Origin: CAG-411 sp050875145
GTDB lineage: Bacteria > Bacillota > Clostridia > Lachnospirales > Lachnospiraceae
DNA length: 64,000 bases
NCBI GenBank assembly: GCA_050875145.1
Contig: JBNMLH010000003.1
Location: forward strand, 1-64,000
Reading direction: 5' to 3'
The translations under genes and the position numbers were made by a program. Below, one piece after another: positions 50,772 to 59,248 of the stretch; within the stretch, counting starts at the first letter, position 1, and each line of letters opens with the position of its first letter. Below the pieces are notes generated by a model. That model was not told the DNA's origin, ran no database searches, and was given only the letters and a program-made list of their open reading frames with translations.

Positions 50772-51788
50772 TTATGCTAACTCAGAGAAGTATTTAATTG
50801 TTCTAACCATCTGGCTTGTGTATGAGTTTTCATTATCATACCAAGAAACAACCTGTACTTCATATAAATCGTCAGCTACTTTAGAAACCATTGTCTGTGT
50901 AGCGTCGAATAAAGAACCAAATCTCATTCCAACGATATCAGAAGAAACGATTTCATCTTCGTTATAACCGAATGACTCATTTGATGCTGCCTTCATAGCT
51001 GCATTGATACCTTCAACAGTAACATCTGTACCCTTAACAACTGCTGTTAAGATTGTTGTAGAACCTGTTGGAGTTGGAACACGCTGAGCAGATCCGATTA
51101 ACTTTCCGTTTAATTCTGGAATAACTAATCCGATAGCCTTAGCTGCACCTGTTGAGTTAGGAACAATATTTACTGCAGCAGCACGAGATCTTCTTAAGTC
51201 ACCCTTTCTCTGAGGACCATCAAGAGTCATCTGATCACCTGTGTAAGCATGAATTGTGCACATGATACCAGACTGGATTGCTGCATACTTATTTAATGCA
51301 TCAGCCATAGGAGCTAAGCAGTTTGTTGTACAAGATGCTGCTGAAATTACTGTATCTTCAGCCTTTAATGTGTTATGGTTTACATTGTAAACGATTGTAG
51401 GAAGGTCATTTCCTGCTGGTGCAGAAATAACAACTTTACGAGCACCTGCCTTAATATGTGCAGAAGCTTTTTCCTTAGATGTATAGAAACCTGTACACTC
51501 TAATACAACGTCAACATTTAATGCACCCCATGGGCACTTGCTAGCATCAGCTTCAGCGTAGATCTTGATTTCTTTTCCATCAACTGTGATTGAATCTTCT
51601 CCAGCCTTTACTGTATCAGCCTTTTCATATTTACCCTGTGATGAATCATACTTTAATAAGTGTGCTAACATCTTTGGGCTTGTTAAATCGTTGATTGCTA
51701 CTACTTCATATCCCTCTGCACCGAACATCTGTCTGAATGCAAGACGTCCGATACGTCCAAAACCATTAATTGCTACTTTTACTGCCAT
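50772..51788 (-). CDS. gap: Glyceraldehyde-3-phosphate dehydrogenase
   Basis: The 338-residue protein has the NAD-binding AVKVAINGFGRIGRLAFRQM, the catalytic Cys in ISAASCTTNCLAPMAD, GRRSRAAAVNIVPNSTGAAK-like LRRSRAAAVNIVPNSTGAAK and VVSWYDNENSYTSQMVRTI. It oxidises glyceraldehyde 3-phosphate with NAD. Strong codon bias and a solo terminator suggest high, independent expression. Confidence 0.98.
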   Translation of the reverse strand: MAVKVAINGFGRIGRLAFRQMFGAEGYEVVAINDLTSPKMLAHLLKYDSSQGKYEKADTVKAGEDSITVDGKEIKIYAEADASKCPWGALNVDVVLECTGFYTSKEKASAHIKAGARKVVISAPAGNDLPTIVYNVNHNTLKAEDTVISAASCTTNCLAPMADALNKYAAIQSGIMCTIHAYTGDQMTLDGPQRKGDLRRSRAAAVNIVPNSTGAAKAIGLVIPELNGKLIGSAQRVPTPTGSTTILTAVVKGTDVTVEGINAAMKAASNESFGYNEDEIVSSDIVGMRFGSLFDATQTMVSKVADDLYEVQVVSWYDNENSYTSQMVRTIKYFSELA

Positions 51789-51839
51789 GTTTTGTTCCTC
51801 CTAAAAATTATAATTTTTAATGTATACTGCCTGTCCATG

Positions 51840-52055
51840 TTTTGCATGCAAAACATTGCGAACAGTAATTCACAAAAATGTTTGTTCTTACAAACCTCGC
51901 TTATTATTTTATACAATTTGCTTGTAAAATGCAAGCGTTCTTTTCTTTTTTTTTCATTTCCAACCTTTTTTTTGAAAAAGAGACTTTTTTTGTATTTTTT
52001 TGTGCAAATTTCACAATAATTATAGGTTGCACAATTATGTCAACTTCTATTCTAC
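51840..52055 (-). promoter_or_regulatory. Upstream region of gap with several inverted repeats
   Basis: On the minus strand a TTGACA (about 52036-52041) is followed by TTGTGCAA ... TTTGCACAA (arms near 52003-52033), then GTTTGT-aaga-ACAAAC and TTTTGCATGCAAAA. TTGTGAAATTTGCACAA resembles a Rex-type operator but with a spacer one base short. Clear -10 not found. Regulation by redox state or by a glycolytic repressor is possible; not shown. Confidence 0.3.
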
Positions 52056-52063
52056 TTTTTTCA

Positions 52064-53509
52064 TTATTCGCCTAACAAATTTCGATACAAAGCTTCATAC
52101 TTGCGTGCTGATGCCTCCCAAGAAAAATCCGCCTGCATACAACGGTCAATCATTTTATTCCATTCCCGCTTTTTGTTCTTGAATACATGTTTTGCATAGC
52201 GGATCGTATTCAACATCTCATGTGCATTATAATTTGCAAAAGAAAAACCTGTACCTGTACTTTCATATTCATTATATGGTACCACAGTATCTTTTAAACC
52301 TCCTGTTTCTCGAACAATTGGAACGGTTCCATAGCGCAGACTCATAAGCTGACTTAATCCACATGGTTCAAATAGAGATGGCATCAAAAATGCATCACAG
52401 GATGCGTAAAGCTTATGTGACATTTCGTTAGCATAATAAATATTAGCAGATACCCTGTCCGGATACTTCCACGCATAATGGCGGAATAAATGTTCATATT
52501 TGCCCTCACCTGTTCCAATTATAACAAGTTGCGTATCCTCATCGCATATTTCCTCTATTACATAGTCAACCAAATCTAAACCCTTCTGATCAGTCAAACG
52601 ACTACAGATTCCAATCATAAACTTTTTGTCATCTCTGACAAGCCCCAGTTCCTCTTGAAATGCACGTTTATTTTTTATCTTCTCTTTACGAAAATTCTTC
52701 TGTGTATAATTTTGATAAATACACGGATCTGTTTCCGGATTGTAAACATCATAATCAATACCATTTAAAATACCAGTCAAGTCTTTTTCTCTTGCCCGAA
52801 TCAACCCGTCCAAGCCTTCACCGTAAAATGGCATTTTTATTTCCTCCGCATATGTTTCACTTACGGTTGTAATTGCATCTGCATACACCAGTCCACCTTT
52901 TAAATAATTTGCATCTCCATAAGCTTCCAGTTTATCTGATGTAAAATAATAAGAATTTAATCCTGTCATATCTTTTACTGCTTTTAAATCCCATACACCC
53001 TGGAACTTCAAATTATGAATGGTCATAACCATTTTAATACCGCGGAAAAACTCTCCCCCATTAAAGGTATCTTTTATGTATACTGGTATCAATCCAGTCT
53101 GCCAATCATGGCAATGTATGATATCCGGCCTAAAATCTAACAAAGGCAAGGCTGAAAGAGCTGCCCTTGAGAAAAATGCAAATTTCTCCATATCCTCATG
53201 AATATGATTGTATGGCTGAAAACCACTAAAATAAAACTCATTATCTATAAAATAGTATTTGATGCCCTCATATTCCATCTCCAATATTCCCACGTACTGG
53301 CTTCTCCAAGCCAGTTTCATGTAAAAATGGGTCTTATACTGCATCTGGTTTTTATATTCAACCGGAATGGCTGTATAATTGGGAATCATCACCCGTACAT
53401 CAAACTCCTCTTTATTAAAATATTTTGGCAACGAGCCTACTACATCTGCCAAACCCCCTGTTTTTATAAAGGGATACGCCTCTGAAGCAATAAATAGTAC
53501 ATTCTTCAT
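52064..53509 (-). CDS. glgA: Glycogen (starch) synthase, ADP-glucose type
   Basis: GlgA elongates alpha-1,4-glucan from ADP-glucose. The 481-residue GT5 protein begins MKNVLFIASEAYPFIKTGGL with the KTGGL motif, has HCHDWQTGLIPVYIK, GVWDLKAVKDMTGLNS and, in the C-terminal domain, GICSRLTDQKGLDLV and MPSLFEPCGLSQLMSLRYGT. GGAGGAGG lies upstream of ATG 53509. No other glg genes are in the window. Confidence 0.95.
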   Translation of the reverse strand: MKNVLFIASEAYPFIKTGGLADVVGSLPKYFNKEEFDVRVMIPNYTAIPVEYKNQMQYKTHFYMKLAWRSQYVGILEMEYEGIKYYFIDNEFYFSGFQPYNHIHEDMEKFAFFSRAALSALPLLDFRPDIIHCHDWQTGLIPVYIKDTFNGGEFFRGIKMVMTIHNLKFQGVWDLKAVKDMTGLNSYYFTSDKLEAYGDANYLKGGLVYADAITTVSETYAEEIKMPFYGEGLDGLIRAREKDLTGILNGIDYDVYNPETDPCIYQNYTQKNFRKEKIKNKRAFQEELGLVRDDKKFMIGICSRLTDQKGLDLVDYVIEEICDEDTQLVIIGTGEGKYEHLFRHYAWKYPDRVSANIYYANEMSHKLYASCDAFLMPSLFEPCGLSQLMSLRYGTVPIVRETGGLKDTVVPYNEYESTGTGFSFANYNAHEMLNTIRYAKHVFKNKKREWNKMIDRCMQADFSWEASARKYEALYRNLLGE

Positions 53510-53766
53510 ACCGTTTTCCTCCTCCGTACTTTTACTCAATCCTCATTCTATTATAACTTATTTACACTTTCAATTAAAGTGCTTATTTTATATTATAAAT
53601 TATAAGGTTTATTGACGCTGTTGCCACTTTTATTAGTTGTCTAAAATCCAAAAAGAACTTTCAAACAACGAATACCCTTTGCTGTTTCTATCCCCAATTT
53701 AACTTTTTACGTTTATTTAATATAATCTTTTTCTATATTTTCATCGGCAAAATTCCATTTTACAGA

Positions 53767-54561
53767 CTATATTCTCATTTTATATTCCAAACGTATCTTA
53801 TCTGCAATCAATGCAACAAACTCCGAATTTGTTGGTTTTCCTTTTCCATTGCTAACGGTATACCCAAATAACTCATCAATGGTATCCATTTTTCCACGAC
53901 TCCATGCGACTTCAATAGCATGACGGATTGCTCGCTCCACACGACTTGGTGTTGTTTTATGCTGCTTTGCTATCGTTGGATATAGCTGTTTTGTAATAGA
54001 ATTAAGCATCTCTGAATCGTTTACTGACATCATGATTGCATCTCTTAAATATTGATATCCTTTGATATGTGCAGGTACTCCAATTTCATGAATGATATTT
54101 GTAACATCTGTTTCCAATGTATATTCTTTGCTTTTTTTACCATTTGCATAAAATCTTCCCTTTGTCTCTTCCAGGTTGCGGTCATTAATCGATGCATACA
54201 CCTGCTGTATTCTGGCAATCATAGCATCGTAGTCAAATGGTTTCAGCATATAATAATCTGCCCCAACTTCAAAAGCTCTTTCCATCATACTTTCCTGACT
54301 AATAGATGACACTACAATAAATGCCGTCTTAACTGTTTCCTGTTTTTTTATACGCTCTATTACACTCAGTCCATCCAATTGTGTCAACAGTAAATCAAGT
54401 AACACAACATCCGGTTTCTTTTGATTTATCATTTCCATTGCAGCCATTCCATCTGTTGCCGACCCTACAACATGTATTGCAGGATTATCTTCCAGTACAC
54501 CCTTCATAATCTCAATCATTCTTTCGTTGTCGTCTACTATAGCTACGTTAATGCTTGTCAT
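53767..54561 (-). CDS. spo0A: Sporulation master regulator Spo0A
   Basis: Spo0A, when phosphorylated, switches cells to sporulation. The 264-residue protein has a receiver domain (VAIVDDNERMIEIMKGVLED; phosphoacceptor Asp56 in VVLLDLLLTQLDG; KPFDYD) and the C-terminal Spo0A effector (HEIGVPAHIKGYQYLRDAI, then TPSRVERAIRHAIEVAWSRG with the recognition helix). It proves a spore-forming ancestry. Gene order recN-spoIVB-(insert)-spo0A is the standard one with one extra gene. Confidence 0.98.
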   Translation of the reverse strand: MTSINVAIVDDNERMIEIMKGVLEDNPAIHVVGSATDGMAAMEMINQKKPDVVLLDLLLTQLDGLSVIERIKKQETVKTAFIVVSSISQESMMERAFEVGADYYMLKPFDYDAMIARIQQVYASINDRNLEETKGRFYANGKKSKEYTLETDVTNIIHEIGVPAHIKGYQYLRDAIMMSVNDSEMLNSITKQLYPTIAKQHKTTPSRVERAIRHAIEVAWSRGKMDTIDELFGYTVSNGKGKPTNSEFVALIADKIRLEYKMRI

Positions 54562-54654
54562 GAAAAGTCCTCCATATATTTTCCTAGTCTTGTTTCTATG
54601 TTTCTAAATTGGCCGATATCAAACAAAATGATATTAGTTTTTCCACCCTTTTGC

Positions 54655-54708
54655 ATTATATCTTTCTATTCGGGTTTTTTCAACTTTTTATCATCGCATA
54701 ATTCGACA
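54655..54708 (-). promoter_or_regulatory. spo0A promoter with a possible 0A box
   Basis: TTGAAA (54678-54683), 17 bases and TATAAT (54655-54660) form a consensus sigma-A promoter. TGTCGAAT at 54701-54708 contains TGTCGAA, the core of the Spo0A binding site, about 18 bases above the -35. Autoregulation by Spo0A is therefore plausible. Confidence 0.6.
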
Positions 54709-54734
54709 TAGGCAGTAAAACAATACAAAAATCC

Positions 54735-55733
54735 TTATTTTTCGGCAATTACCACTTTTTGAAAGTGTTGATAGTCTTTTACTGTTTTCCAGTCCCCACC
54801 CCAAGTAAAACCGTAACTTTCAAATAACTTGTATACTTCATCATTCCTTTGAATCATATATTTTTTGTATTTTCCATCACATTTACTGCTATCGCGTTCT
54901 GCATAAACAGCACCATTTTTCGGGCTTATTGTTCCGCTACTATCAATATATGGATTTATTTGTGGGTTTATGTCAATGGCACATCCATAGGAATGCTTAG
55001 ATAAATGTGTGCTTCCAGCTACCAGTCGATAATTAAAACAACTTGTATTGTTATCTTCCATCGAAGCTGTATCATCCGCCCCATATTCATCAATCAATTT
55101 CATCTTCTCAATCGGATATTTACGTTTATACAATTTATAAAATATTTCTACTACATCCTGTGCTATATCTTTATGTACAACCATTTCTCCTGATTTAATT
55201 TTTCCGTCAAATCCATAATGTTTTAGCGAAAGATACCGCAAATCAGCATACGAAATGTCTTCATTCTTTTTATAAGACTTTCCATCCATTCTTTTCTTGA
55301 TAGAGGAGGTAATTGGTTGCATATAAAACCCCATCTTATATATGTTTGCTTCTTCAGGGAGTACAACTACAGTAATCGTATCTCCACTCTCCTCCTGTCC
55401 TTTAGAATGACAGCTTATTACGCATTTCCCAGCCTTATTTGCAGTAATGGTGCCTGTTTCATCTATGGATGCCACCGAACTGTCATCACTTTTCCATATA
55501 ATACTTTTATCTTTCATTAACTCGTCATCTACATAAACTTTCAGTGTCTTTTTTTGATTTTTCTTGATATCCATTTCATTTGTTTTATTCTTTTTTATCA
55601 CTACCTTTGTAATGTCCGTAGAACTTTTTGTTTGCGTTCCCACCTCCTGACACTTTTCTGCAAAAGGTTTCCAAAATAACAATACAACGATTAAAATAAT
55701 CCCCAACACAATTCCAGTCTGCTTTTTATCCAC
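54735..55733 (-). CDS. Membrane-anchored Big_2 / VanY-like D,D-peptidase (M15 family)
   Basis: The 332-residue protein starts with a TM anchor at about 7-22, then a Big_2-like domain at about 40-125 (VYVDDELMKDKSIIWKSDDS, VASIDETGTITANKAGKCVI) and an M15 peptidase domain: SKHSYGCAIDINPQINPY with zinc-binding His and Asp, and WGGDWKTVKDYQHFQ with the His of the active site. It should cleave D-Ala-containing peptides or L-Ala-D-Glu bonds in peptidoglycan. The GTG start has GGAG upstream. It lies between spoIVB and spo0A, where most Firmicutes have nothing, so a role in the sporulating cell is possible. Confidence 0.85.
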   Translation of the reverse strand: MDKKQTGIVLGIILIVVLLFWKPFAEKCQEVGTQTKSSTDITKVVIKKNKTNEMDIKKNQKKTLKVYVDDELMKDKSIIWKSDDSSVASIDETGTITANKAGKCVISCHSKGQEESGDTITVVVLPEEANIYKMGFYMQPITSSIKKRMDGKSYKKNEDISYADLRYLSLKHYGFDGKIKSGEMVVHKDIAQDVVEIFYKLYKRKYPIEKMKLIDEYGADDTASMEDNNTSCFNYRLVAGSTHLSKHSYGCAIDINPQINPYIDSSGTISPKNGAVYAERDSSKCDGKYKKYMIQRNDEVYKLFESYGFTWGGDWKTVKDYQHFQKVVIAEK

Positions 55734-55962
55734 TTTTCTTCAACTCCAACTCTTTTTTATTTTTTGTTCTCATGCCATAATAATTTACTGTTCAGTTATC
55801 TGTAAACAGTAAACCTTACATTCTATACAGATTCATAAATAGAAACAAAAAGGCTTTTCTATACACTTATCCCAGTAAGTATAACATAAGGAAATCTCTT
55901 TGGCGAACTTTTATATAATTATTTTCCAGCATCAGCTACACTTATCTATATGGACCAATCTC

Positions 55963-57225
55963 CTATTCTTCCAACATATTTTCAATAAAAACCCCATATC
56001 CTTTCGTGGGATCGTTTACAAATACATGGGTTACTGCACCAACAATCTTTCCATTTTGTATTATAGGAGAACCAGACATACCCTGTACAATTCCATTCGT
56101 AAGCTGTAGCAACTTTTTATCGGTGATTCGAAGTACCAGATCTTTATTTCGATTATTTACATTTATTTTCTGAATTTCAATCTCATACTGTTCTACTTTT
56201 CCTTCTAACTGACACCTTATATATGCTTTTCCAACTTTTACCTGCTGTTTTAATGCAACGGGATAGGCATTGTCATTCTTATTTGGATCGACTAATAATT
56301 TTCCCTTTATACCAAATGCAGTATTACTTTCAATTACTCCTAAGCGATTTTCTTCTCCTCTTTTTAAGTATCCTGTAATCTCTCCCGGTTGTCCTTTCTC
56401 TCCTTTTACTATTTTAAATATACCAGCTTCACAAACATATCCATCTTTGATCTCCATTAAAGAGCCTGTATCTATATCATTTATACCATGTCCTAATGCC
56501 CCAAATTTTCCCTCTTTTGTAATATAAGTAAGCGTACCAATTCCCTGTGTATCATCTCTAACCCATATTCCTAATTTAAAATTATTTTTTTCTGTTTCAA
56601 CCGCACGAATTAAAACTTTTACAACTTCCTCTCCTCTTTTCAATTGCAATATGACCTTAGAATCTTTTAATCGCTCTAACTCCTTTATAAGTTCTTCTTT
56701 ATTTTCCACCTTTACTCCATTTATTTTTTCTATATAATCTCCAGTTTGCACAATATTCTTTGCTGGTTCTACCGATTGTCCATTCATAGAAACAATTGCC
56801 CCCGTTCCAAGAATCAACAACCCTTTCGTATCTATTTTAATTCCAATTACTTCTCCTCCCGGATATAACTCCTGCTCATCAATCACATTTAAAGATATAC
56901 TATGCAAAGGCAGGATTCCAAACAGTTTTAATCGAATGTTATAAGAACCTTTTTCCTGTGCATACAAGGAAAAAGGCTCTCCAAAATTAAATATTATATT
57001 TTGTTTTATCTGCTTTGTCTGGTTCGAAATAACCTGTGTTGTTCCTTTTTCCATACTCGCTTCAAGCGGTAGTGAAAATTCAAATTCTTCCTGTTGGTTT
57101 TCATACATATACAATTTGTCAGGAATTCTTTTTTCCAATTTGATATAAAGAAAAGAGAAAATCAATATAATGTCGATCACCAAAAATAATAACAATAGCA
57201 GTCTGTATTTTTTCTTTCCGTCCAC
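55963..57225 (-). CDS. spoIVB: SpoIVB peptidase (sporulation checkpoint protease)
   Basis: SpoIVB is made in the forespore and cleaves SpoIVFA to activate pro-sigma-K processing. The 420-residue protein has an N-terminal TM, a PDZ domain (IVSMNGQSVEPAKNIVQTGD, YIEKINGVKVENKEELI) and the S55 peptidase domain with FGALGHGINDIDTG (His) and IVQGMSGSPIIQNGKIVGAV (Ser). The GTG at 57225 is chosen for the GGGAGG upstream; the frame could start at 57264 but without a good site. Confidence 0.95.
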   Translation of the reverse strand: MDGKKKYRLLLLLFLVIDIILIFSFLYIKLEKRIPDKLYMYENQQEEFEFSLPLEASMEKGTTQVISNQTKQIKQNIIFNFGEPFSLYAQEKGSYNIRLKLFGILPLHSISLNVIDEQELYPGGEVIGIKIDTKGLLILGTGAIVSMNGQSVEPAKNIVQTGDYIEKINGVKVENKEELIKELERLKDSKVILQLKRGEEVVKVLIRAVETEKNNFKLGIWVRDDTQGIGTLTYITKEGKFGALGHGINDIDTGSLMEIKDGYVCEAGIFKIVKGEKGQPGEITGYLKRGEENRLGVIESNTAFGIKGKLLVDPNKNDNAYPVALKQQVKVGKAYIRCQLEGKVEQYEIEIQKINVNNRNKDLVLRITDKKLLQLTNGIVQGMSGSPIIQNGKIVGAVTHVFVNDPTKGYGVFIENMLEE

Positions 57226-57263
57226 ATGCCTTCCTCCCTCTTGAATAGTATCGTTGTTAATCA

Positions 57264-57292
57264 TAGTATCTCTAAAATAAACTTTCCTATTC
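57264..57292 (-). promoter_or_regulatory. Forespore-type (sigma-G/F-like) promoter of spoIVB
   Basis: GAATA (57288-57292), 17 bases and GATACTA (57264-57270) on the minus strand, close to the sigma-G consensus (GMATR, about 18 bases, CATNMTA). This fits the known forespore expression of spoIVB. Confidence 0.45.
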
Positions 57293-57345
57293 GTAGAAAG
57301 AGTAGATATGCTTATTAATTGAAAACAACTCTCCTTTTATCTATA

Positions 57346-59025
57346 TTAAGCCACCTTTTTTTGTTTTGCTAATTTTTTCATCTCCTGTGCATTTTTTCTC
57401 ACAGCATCTGTAATCTCTGCTCCACCCAACATCCTAGCCAATTCATCTACACTTCCCATCTGACTGAGTGAACGAATATGGGTTGCTGTCTTTTCTGACT
57501 CAACAAATTTTTCTATAATAAAATGTTCATCTGCCATAGCCGCAATCTGAGGCAAATGTGTAATACACAATACCTGATGCTTTCCAGCAATAAGAGCCAT
57601 CTTTTCTGAAACTTTTTGAGCAGTTCTTCCACTAATCCCTACATCAATTTCATCAAAAATTAATGTTTCTACTTCATCTTGCTGTGCCAATACAGACTTT
57701 ATCGCCAACATAATACGAGATAACTCTCCTCCTGATGCAACCTTTCCTAATGAACGAACCATCTCTCCAGGATTGGTAGAAATAAGAAATTCTACATCAT
57801 CAATTCCTTTCGATGTGTAATGTTCCCTTTCCGATACACTAATTTCAAATTGTACATCCAGAAAGTTAAGCTCCAACAAAGCTTTTTTGATTTTTTCTGC
57901 TAATTCGTTTGCATTTTTCTTTCTACAACTGCTCAAACGTTCTGCACACTGTAAATACGCCTTTTTCTTCTTGTCAACACGCTTTCTTAACCCTTCTAAA
58001 TATAAATCGTATTCCTTATATTGCTCTATCTTTTCCTCTAGTTCATCATAATATGCCATAATTTGTTCAACAGAGTCACCATATTTCATTTTTAAATTAT
58101 GATACACATTCAATCTGTTCTCTATTTCCATAAATTCTGCTTCATCATATTCCATATCTCCCATATAGTCTTGTAACTGATAGTTAAAATCGTTTACCAG
58201 TTCTTCTATATTTTGAAGCTGTTCCAGCAATTTTTCCAATGATTCATCGTATTCAGAAACTTTACAAAGCTGTCTGGCAGCATGTCCAACCTGGTCATTT
58301 ACTGCCATCATTCCTTCCGCTGTAATTTGGTGTACTCCCTGCAAATTTTCTGCAATCTGCTGTGCATTTGCATAACGTTTATAGGAATTTGCTAATTCCT
58401 CGTCCTCTCCTTTTTTCAACTTTGCCTGTTCTATTTCATTCTTTTCATATTCCATAAAAGCAAGCTGTCTTGCACGTTCTTCCTGCGAAACATCCTTTTT
58501 TTGATACTCTTCTAAAGCTTTTTTATAATCTTTGTAAAGCACCGCAGTCTGTTCTAACTCTGCCGCAATCTCCTGCTTACTATACTGATCCAATATATCC
58601 AGATGTCTTTCCTTAGACAAAAGTGACTGATGTTCATGCTGTCCATGTATATCAATTAAGTATCCTGATAACTCCCGAACAGTTGCCATAGTAACCGTTT
58701 CCCCATTTATCTTGCATACACTGCGATTCTTCATAATCTTTCGAGATAAGATAATCTGATTGCCTTCCAATGGCAACTCCATCTCACGCATTTTATCAAA
58801 TACACTATCCTGTTTCATCTCAAAAACAAGTTCAACAAGCCCATAATCTGCCCCTGCACGAATAATATCAGACGAAGCTTTTCCCCCTAATGCCATATTG
58901 ATTGAACCTATAATAATTGATTTTCCTGCTCCAGTTTCTCCTGTAAGAATATTTAAATGATTCTTAAAATCTACTTCTACTTCATCTATAATTGCTAAAT
59001 TTTTTACATGTAAACTAACTAACAT
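57346..59025 (-). CDS. recN: DNA repair protein RecN
   Basis: RecN is an SMC-like ATPase that acts early in double-strand break repair. The 559-residue protein begins MLVSLHVKNLAIIDEVEVDF, has the P-loop LTGETGAGKSIIIGSI, central coiled coils, SGGELSRIMLAIK (signature) and TLIFDEIDVGISGRTAQKVS (Walker B). ATG 59025 has GGAGG upstream. It follows the Big_2 giant gene by about 220 bases. Confidence 0.96.
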   Translation of the reverse strand: MLVSLHVKNLAIIDEVEVDFKNHLNILTGETGAGKSIIIGSINMALGGKASSDIIRAGADYGLVELVFEMKQDSVFDKMREMELPLEGNQIILSRKIMKNRSVCKINGETVTMATVRELSGYLIDIHGQHEHQSLLSKERHLDILDQYSKQEIAAELEQTAVLYKDYKKALEEYQKKDVSQEERARQLAFMEYEKNEIEQAKLKKGEDEELANSYKRYANAQQIAENLQGVHQITAEGMMAVNDQVGHAARQLCKVSEYDESLEKLLEQLQNIEELVNDFNYQLQDYMGDMEYDEAEFMEIENRLNVYHNLKMKYGDSVEQIMAYYDELEEKIEQYKEYDLYLEGLRKRVDKKKKAYLQCAERLSSCRKKNANELAEKIKKALLELNFLDVQFEISVSEREHYTSKGIDDVEFLISTNPGEMVRSLGKVASGGELSRIMLAIKSVLAQQDEVETLIFDEIDVGISGRTAQKVSEKMALIAGKHQVLCITHLPQIAAMADEHFIIEKFVESEKTATHIRSLSQMGSVDELARMLGGAEITDAVRKNAQEMKKLAKQKKVA

Positions 59026-59202
59026 AACATCAGCCTCCACTTAATCCCAAACATTTGTTTGCTTTTATGATAGCACACATATGTTCGATTGTAAAGTACA
59101 TATTGTTATCTACTTTATTTCTGCTATTTTTCAAAAATGCCAAGCTAAATTCTATTTTCCTATCAAGAAACTTTTCAATGCAAACCAGCAAAACCTCCTA
59201 AC

Positions 59203-59241
59203 AAAAAAGAAACCTCTGCCTTTTGACAAAGATTTCTTTTT
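59203..59241 (-). terminator. Terminator after the Big_2 repeat gene
   Basis: AAGAAATCTTTG pairs with CAGAGGTTTCTT using two G-T wobbles, followed by TTTTTT on the minus strand, just after the stop codon at 59249. Confidence 0.7.
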
Positions 59242-59248
59242 ATTTTAT

